Assembly (NCBI RefSeq): GCF_015706575.1
Contig: NW_024037051.1
Location: 248,001 to 312,000, forward strand
Source: Patiria miniata
Taxonomy: Eukaryota; Echinodermata; Asteroidea; Valvatida; Asterinidae
DNA: 64,000 bases
Reading direction: 5' to 3'
The notes under the pieces are model-generated. The model was not told the origin of the DNA, ran no database searches, and saw nothing but the letters and a program-made list of their open reading frames with translations. How positions within the stretch are numbered: position 1 is the stretch's first letter; each line of letters begins with the position of its first letter. A program made the position numbers and the translations under genes. Shown here piece by piece: positions 59,001 through 64,000 of this stretch.

Positions 59001-62000
59001 TTTTATTATCCCTTTGGGATATTTTGACAATTTATCCGGGATGTTCTTTTGAGCAGGTCGATTAAAAAGACTGTGTCTTCTTGAACAGACGATCAGGGGA
59101 CTTTACCTTACGAACATAACTGCGCCCAAGTTGACCAAGTCTTTTTGAACGAACTTCCAGCTATTCTGGACCAACTGCTTGTCTTTGGGAGATATCGGAG
59201 ATGCCGTTGATTCCTCTTCTGACACTCCAGATTCATCGCTACTGCAAAGGAATAACGAGTGACACAAGATAAATTAAACATGACAGGAAGCTATCATGAA
59301 ACTTGCACTGATGTAGAAGACACCTTTCAAAAGACCTTTCCCGACCGCGTATGTTTCGATTGTTTTATTTTTTTTTTTTAAGTTAAGTAAAATTGTCATT
59401 ATTTGTCGAAGGAAAACTACTACTATCAATATTCATTGACCTTTCACAGCCTTCAATCAAATAACAGGTTAAGATCTTAATTTAACACTTAAACAATCCA
59501 TCATTATTTATTTTATGCCTAAAGTGAAAGCTTAAAAAGTTTTTTATTCAATTCACGTTGCACTTAAATCGAATCTAATGTTCTATTATGAACAAGTGTT
59601 TGAGGTCCCATAAAAGGTCTCGTCTACGACACTGGAAATAGGTTATGAACTCTTCAGTAGCCCTCTATTTTTCATCAACTCTATGAACAGGGGTAACAAC
59701 AAATATCTATTGCGGAGCGCTTTGAGGCATTGGTATGAAGCGCCATTACAAGCACCACTGGGAATGGAGGAAATGATTTGAAAAGGTGTAACGAATAATG
59801 TAGGTGGCGGAGGAAGCATACCTCATAGTGCTGCCCATTGTAACAGCTACCACACTCAAGATGTTCCTCCATGCCTCTTGAACGTCAGGCGTAAATATCT
59901 TGGGTGACAGACCTTTCTTCAAGGAGTACATGAACGCCTCAACGATAGCCTGAAACCCCAAACGGTGATGTCCATTTAGATTGTGAAAAATCATCAACAG
60001 GGAAGGTAAAGGTATAACGACATCTTTGCTGATCACCCTGTGGCCAAGGGGTTCTTTATTGAACATGATCTGTCAAGAGACCCTTTAGGCCTTGTAGATG
60101 TTTTCAGATAAGGACAATTAATGTAGCCTTATTTAGCACGTATCTTTAGGACTGTTTGGTGTACAGGCCAGGGCCAAGCGACCCTTGTGCCCGTCTCTGT
60201 TCCTTGTTTTATAGTAGCCCTTTCCATTGAGTGACTTTCAGCCTTGTAATACTAATAAGCAAATTCCATTAACACACAAAAAATATTTTTTGTTAACTGG
60301 GCATTCCTACCGGGAAGTGCGCAGGTTTGGCGCCGTAGGTCTTATGCCTAGCCCCGAGGTCTTCCATCATAGGAATGATTTTCCCCAGGTCGTCGGCTCC
60401 TGACACCAAAGTCCCAAACGTCAACATGACCCCCTTGCCATGCGCTCGCAGGTCCGGGTTTTGCCTCAGCTTGTCCGGCGGTAAGTTGAGCCTACCGAAG
60501 CTGAAAGTTTTCCGTATGCCTGGATTCTTTTCCAGAAGCCTGAATGACGAAAAAGACAGCCAAAGATGAATAAATTCCCCGTGTGGAGGTAAAATCTCCT
60601 GACAACATGCATGCGACTATTAAAAAGCCATTCGATTGTACACCTTCGAATAAAATTTACAGATTTAATTTGAAGAATGCATTCGTAAATAATATTATGC
60701 TTTGTTTGTTGGGTTGTTGGGGTATTTGTTTGTGTGTTTGTGTGTTTTATTTCTTTCTGGTAATGAAGCCAATGTTTCCTCAAAAGTGCCCCAGGCACTG
60801 TAGCTCGAAAGCCTGAGGAAACCTGTATACAGGAGACTATGAAAAGAATTGATAGTTTTACAGGTAGGAGGACACCCCGAGAAGAATGTTCAGGGAAAAC
60901 CCCCAGAATCTGGTAGGGACTGAAAACCCGATCCACATAAGGTCCGGGCAGGAATCGAACCCAGGCCACATAGAGGTGGATCTGGGAGGCGAAGAAAGAA
61001 ACCGTCACTGCGCCACCCTGACTCCCCAAACCGTGCGTTCCTTTGTGTCTTTTTCATAGACGTTCCTAGGTGTTTTTTTCATACTTCATTGTTATGAGAA
61101 AAAAATAGTCTACCAACCTTACAAACATACTGGCGCCCAAGTTGACCAAGTCTTTTTGAATGAACTTCCAGCTCCCCTGTGCCAGCTGCTTGTCTTTGGG
61201 AGATATCGTTACATCTGATGCACCGTTCGAATGGCTGCTGCGAAGGAAGGAACCAATCAAAAGAGGACACAAAAGGAATAAGACTAATACAAAGATGTAT
61301 AGGCTTTGAATTGGCAAGAATCCGTTGAATTAATTATTCTCAGTGCATTTTGCAGATCGACTCACCAGCCTAACATGATTTAACACCTTCAAGACGTGCA
61401 GATGACATCAGGAGAAGTCAAATGCATATTATGCGAGTGTATTACACTATAGAACATCTGTACTGATTTATTGATCTATCAAAGCTGAGAGTTGAGAGGT
61501 TACCTCATAGAGGTGCTCATGGTAACATCCACAACCTTCAAGACGTTCCTCCATGCCTCTTGCACCTCAGCCGTGAACACCTCTGCCGAAACTCGAGTCT
61601 TCATGGAAAACATGAAAGCTTCAACCAAGGCCTGAAACCAAAAGGAAAAAAAGTGAGGAGATCCACAGTGAGACGGTACGAGAAAAGCAACTTGAAGAGT
61701 ACTTCATTGTACCAGGGCTTGGATGACAAAAACGGTATATGGATGAGAGCAAACTGCGAGTAGAGTGGGTAAAGTTGGTTAAGGTACGCGATGGAGGAAC
61801 GAGAAGTGCAGAGTTTGAACCTGCGCACATCCCATGATAGTACCTGTAGAGAAGTCTCAAAGACATAGCTAAGGCGTCTAATAGTGAGAGATCCAAAGGA
61901 AGCCGTCAAACCCTGTCCCAATATGTAATATTACTCGAAAAACAAAACTTACAGGGAAGTGTTCTGGTTTGGCGCCGTAACTGTTATGCCTGGCGCCGAG

Positions 62001-64000
62001 TTCTTTTAACGTAGGAACAATGTCCTTAAGATCGTCGAGACTGGCAACCAGAATTCCAATCGTCTCCATGACCCCCTTGCCATGGGCTCGCAGGTCCGGG
62101 TTCTGCCTCAGCTTGTCCGGCGGTAGGTTCAGCTTGCCAAAGGGAAAGAGTTTCTGAATGGAAGGATTCTTCTCCAAAAGTCTTTCATAATGAATACGAA
62201 AAAAAAAAACACTTCGACATTAAGGAATTTCATCGTGGAATTCGTGATGCATAGATTATCCAAACCAATACTCAAAGATTTTAAATAAGAACGTTTGTAC
62301 GAACAATTTTCATTAATGTCCTTCTGATTTATAGATCACTGTCAACCCTCTGTCAACTAGGAGGCTTAAAAAAACATTGTCACCTGGCAAAAAGGACTGC
62401 TCCCAGGTTAACTGCGTCTTTTTCCATGATCTTCCAGCTAGCCTGGACCAGGCGCTTGTTTTTGGAAGAAATCGGCCCCTCATCTTCGCTACTGCCGCTC
62501 CTGTTCAATTAATTTTGGCGAAAACAAAATCACTTTTAGTATTTGATTTAGCTTGAAACACAATTAAGGCGGCACACACATTCATGCCAATTTCTGTCGT
62601 CAGTGAGTGTAGTTTTGAGTACCCGGTTTGGGTCAACTTTGAAACTCGGCCGGCTGTCCTCGGTTTGGCTGTATTTATTTCATCTGAACTCAGTATGTGT
62701 AAGAACTATTTCATAAGCAGTAAGCCAAACCGGTTGACAATGGACCGATCCAGTAAGCCCCACCCACTGCGCACGTGGGCAAATTAACACGTGCTCCTCT
62801 CCAATGCCACGCTGCATTTTCCTGCCGCGCGCATCATACGCGCGTGCACGCATGTCGAACTTTTGTGCACGCACATCGGACATAAATCAAGGTTGTGATT
62901 GGTCAGAACACCATGGGGCGGTGCTTACTGGATCGGTCCAATGGGAAAACCAAGAACTGTCTGACAATGCATACAGGTCAGCGACAAATTAAGGGAACTA
63001 ACTATACAGGGTGTGCATCAGAACCGGGTACCCGAGCACCCGACCGCTGATGTCAGGAACCGGTTCCAGATTATGGGATCGGGTACCCGTAACCAACTTT
63101 ACAAATAGCTTAGTAACTTCTAAGACAGTGAAAAGAAAAGTTGTAAATGCCATTTGTGAGGAATTTTCAAAATGAAAATCAGGCCATCTGGAAAACCAAA
63201 ACAGATTTTACGTTTATGTGCATTTTAACGGGCAACAGATAACGCTGGTGAAAGTTGCAGTTTTCACCGTAAAGCTAAGCCCATCGGAGAACTTCCGGGA
63301 TTTGAATTTTGGGGTTGGGTCTCTTTCACGGGAACCCCGGTACCCGTGTTTTACTTCAATAGGGTGCCCGGTTCCTGTACTACCCGTTAATGCATACCCT
63401 GGCCGGCGGGCGCGTTTCCTGGGAAAAAAATAGCTCAAGGAGATTTAGAGACGGCAAAGGCTTACCATCGGCCTAATTATTGACGGCAATTAAATTGTGC
63501 ATGTGAAATATTTTCTCATTTTGTTAAGATCCAAAGTTTGAACCTTTGGCACCTATTAATCCGGATATTGTAAGCTATAACGGTTTTGTTGATCATCAGT
63601 CACCAACTTTGAGTCGACTCTCACCCTTATATCGACTTCATGGTTCCAATGTTTACTCGACTATTATGGAGACCAGGGGACAATTTCATTGAACTGCGAA
63701 AAAGAAGATGCTGATTAGCAAATTTAGAAATGCTAACTTAGAGCCAGTCAAACGCAATACACATCTGTGGCTTTTTGCATGGTAACCTAGTTGTGCTAAG
63801 CAAAATCACAATCTGTTCTTAGCAAATTTCTGTGCCGAGGAAGAGCCACTGAAAATTGGCCTCTGAGTGGTTCCTGAGGTCATACCTCATTGTTTTGCTC
63901 ATGGACGTAGCCACCATCTTCATCAGGTTCTGCCAAGCCTCTTGAGCCTCAGGGGTAAACAGCTTGGGCGGCAGACCGTTCTTCAGGGAATGCATGAGCG
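55957..64000 (-). CDS. Polymeric (multidomain) globin, 3' part: one partial plus four complete globin domains
   Basis: Thirteen exons splice into one frame ending in a stop at 55957-55959; the 5' part lies beyond the right edge. Each domain uses three exons: a linker plus helices A-B, a 229-bp exon for helices C to G, and a 128-bp exon for the rest of G-H. Introns fall at the classical globin B12.2 and G7.0 positions, and the inter-domain intron is also phase 2, so modules are symmetric. Every complete domain has the E7 His (RAHGKG) and, 32 residues later, the F8 proximal His (G-A/T-RH), the same spacing as neuroglobin, so all can bind haem. Linkers are Ser/Glu-rich (for example SGSSEDEG). 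Multidomain globins are known in sea urchins; role unknown. No signal peptide can be judged. Confidence 0.93.
56150..56276. mobile_element. Possible decayed MITE related to the CACTGTAAAA family
   Basis: CACACTGTAAAACC..GGTTCTA on the left and, inverted on the right, CGGTGTGTAAAAAAG..GGTTCTA face each other about 125 bp apart in the last globin intron. The match is only partial. Confidence 0.4.
56974..57202 (-). CDS. Globin domain 5: haem-pocket exon
   Basis: 229 bp encoding FLDRNPSIRELFPFGKSSVP through YGAKPEHFQ. E7 His (LRAHGKG) and F8 His (GTRHNVYG) are kept, but the CD region (SSVPPQMLKHNSD) is more diverged than in other domains. The acceptor is TCCAAG and the donor GTAGAA. Confidence 0.93.
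57296..57492. repeat. 42-bp minisatellite in globin intron
   Basis: About 4.5 units of CATAATGACACTCTTCCATG followed by TCAAAATGACAATCCTCCGTGT. The frame through it on the minus strand (KSVIMTRRIVILTW repeats) is a repeat artefact. Confidence 0.9.
57515..57590 (+). repeat. Possible retroposon 3' tail
   Basis: GAGCGCTTGGAAACGCC, AAAGCGCAATATAAATCTTA and TTATTATTA resemble the GCGC-TATATAAAT-(ATT)n end common to many LINE/SINE tails. No upstream body was recognised. Confidence 0.35.
57684..57806 (-). CDS. Globin domain 5: linker and A-B helix exon
   Basis: It encodes linker LDENGNSEEGLIS and LRDKRLVQKSWKVMQKDSVN LGAALFA. The acceptor is ACAACAG and the donor GTTGGT. Confidence 0.92.
58120..58247 (-). 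CDS. Globin domain 4: G-H exon
   Basis: 128 bp encoding AVVEALMYSLKQGLSPNVFT then SETQEAWRNILKVVDVTMSR TM. The acceptor is TTGCAG and the donor GTAGTA. Confidence 0.93.
58517..58745 (-). CDS. Globin domain 4: haem-pocket exon
   Basis: 229 bp encoding LLEKNPSVQNLFSFGKLNLP through YGARPEHFP. E7 His is in LRAHGKG and F8 His in GARHKIYG. The acceptor is CTAAAAG (poor context) and the donor GTAAGT. Confidence 0.93.
59107..59241 (-). CDS. Globin domain 4: linker and A-B helix exon
   Basis: The longest linker in the window, SDESGVSEEESTASPIS, precedes PKDKQLVQNSWKFVQKDLVN LGAVMFV. The acceptor is TTTGCAG and the donor GTAAAG. Confidence 0.93.
59822..59949 (-). CDS. Globin domain 3: G-H exon
   Basis: 128 bp encoding AIVEAFMYSLKKGLSPKIFT then PDVQEAWRNILSVVAVTMGS TM. 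The acceptor is TTTCAG and the donor GTATGC. Confidence 0.93.
60311..60539 (-). CDS. Globin domain 3: haem-pocket exon
   Basis: 229 bp encoding LLEKNPGIRKTFSFGRLNLP through YGAKPAHFP. E7 His is in LRAHGKG and F8 His in GARHKTYG; the E-F region (MLTFGTLVSGADD) differs most from its sisters. The acceptor is CATTCAG and the donor GTAGGA. Confidence 0.93.
60690..61028 (-). mobile_element. tRNA-derived SINE in globin intron
   Basis: On the minus strand the head reads GGGTGGCGCAGTGACGG (A-box) and, about 50 bp on, GGGTTCGATTCC (B-box). A ~200-bp body and an A-rich tail with CACAAA repeats (about 60690-60750) follow. It lies in the sense direction of the globin gene. Poly(A)-like AATAAA occurs at the tail start. 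Confidence 0.75.
61118..61237 (-). CDS. Globin domain 3: linker and A-B helix exon
   Basis: It encodes linker SHSNGASDVTIS and PKDKQLAQGSWKFIQKDLVN LGASMFV. The acceptor is a tandem CAGCAG (NAGNAG), so starts at 61237 or 61234 both stay in frame and add or drop one Ser. The donor is GTTGGT. Confidence 0.91.
61504..61631 (-). CDS. Globin domain 2: G-H exon
   Basis: 128 bp encoding ALVEAFMFSMKTRVSAEVFT then AEVQEAWRNVLKVVDVTMST SM. The acceptor is TTTCAG and the donor GTAACC. Confidence 0.93.
61953..62181 (-). CDS. Globin domain 2: haem-pocket exon
   Basis: 229 bp encoding LLEKNPSIQKLFPFGKLNLP through YGAKPEHFP. E7 His is in LRAHGKG and F8 His in GARHNSYG. The acceptor is ATGAAAG (weak, no polypyrimidine tract) and the donor GTAAGT. 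Confidence 0.93.
62384..62500 (-). CDS. Globin domain 2: linker and A-B helix exon
   Basis: It encodes an acidic linker SGSSEDEGPISSKN and the A-B helices KRLVQASWKIMEKDAVNLGA VLFA. The acceptor is TTGAACAG and the donor GTGACA. Both ends are phase 2, so it joins the preceding G-H exon directly to this domain. Confidence 0.92.
62741..62940. mobile_element. 200-bp MITE in globin intron
   Basis: The inverted ends both begin TGGACCGATCCAGTAAGC. The interior is rich in CGCGCGC and GTGCACGC. The target duplication is not clear. Confidence 0.7.
63007..63401. mobile_element. ~395-bp inverted-repeat element (CAGGGTRTGCAT ends)
   Basis: The left end CAGGGTGTGCATCAGAACCG and inverted right end CAGGGTATGCATTAACGG both lead to ACCGGG and GGTACCCG motifs. 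No target duplication was found, so it may be old or rearranged. Confidence 0.5.
63886..64000 (-). CDS. Globin domain 1 (partial): G-H exon
   Basis: 115 of the expected 128 bp are in the window. It encodes ALMHSLKNGLPPKLFTPEAQ then EAWQNLMKMVATSMSKTM and the first two bases of the next codon. The donor is GTATGA, phase 2. Confidence 0.92.

Overview
The window is animal nuclear DNA. It shows short exons, long AT-rich introns with GT/AG boundaries, many MITE-like elements, tRNA-derived SINEs, poly(C)/poly(G) tracts and two satellites. The gene content (a vertebrate-like 394-residue Arp2 and a polymeric, neuroglobin-like multidomain globin) together with TACATGTA-rich introns suggests a marine invertebrate deuterostome. 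An echinoderm is my first guess, because multidomain globins have been reported in sea urchins; hemichordate or amphioxus cannot be excluded from sequence alone.

Layout. (1) 1-2516: 3' flank/UTR of the Arp2 gene. (2) 2517-16741, minus strand: a complete nine-exon ACTR2/ARP2 gene. All splice sites read cleanly and encode exactly 394 residues. Its last four introns (5, 6, 7 and 8) each carry one ~78-nt C/D-box snoRNA on the gene's sense strand. All four share a 13-nt antisense element to the 18S rRNA segment AACUUCUUAGAGG, so they look like a four-copy SNORD61-type family. The introns also hold several MITEs, two minisatellite arrays and a duplicated exon-6 boundary. (3) 16742-17520: 5' UTR/promoter area. 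(4) 17520-19773: satellite 1, ~203-bp unit, about 11 copies. (5) 19773-20131: truncated TTAA-target MITE inserted in satellite 1. (6) 20132-41678: satellite 2, ~217-bp unit, about 99 copies, with local ~1.3-kb (six-unit) higher-order periodicity; it runs into a 500-N assembly gap (41679-42178). (7) 42179-55950: no gene recognised; a graveyard of small inverted-repeat elements, several with clean target-site duplications, plus a tRNA-derived SINE. (8) 55957-64000, minus strand: the 3' part of a polymeric globin gene, with one partial and four complete globin domains, each built from three exons, ending in a stop codon. The gene continues beyond the right edge.

The two genes have no evident functional link. 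Arp2 nucleates branched actin as part of the Arp2/3 complex; the globin is a haem protein of unknown physiological role. The most notable system is the Arp2 gene acting as host for a duplicated rRNA-methylation guide snoRNA. Many long open frames in the satellites and poly(C) tracts are not genes. No retrovirus-like or Polinton-like element was recognised.
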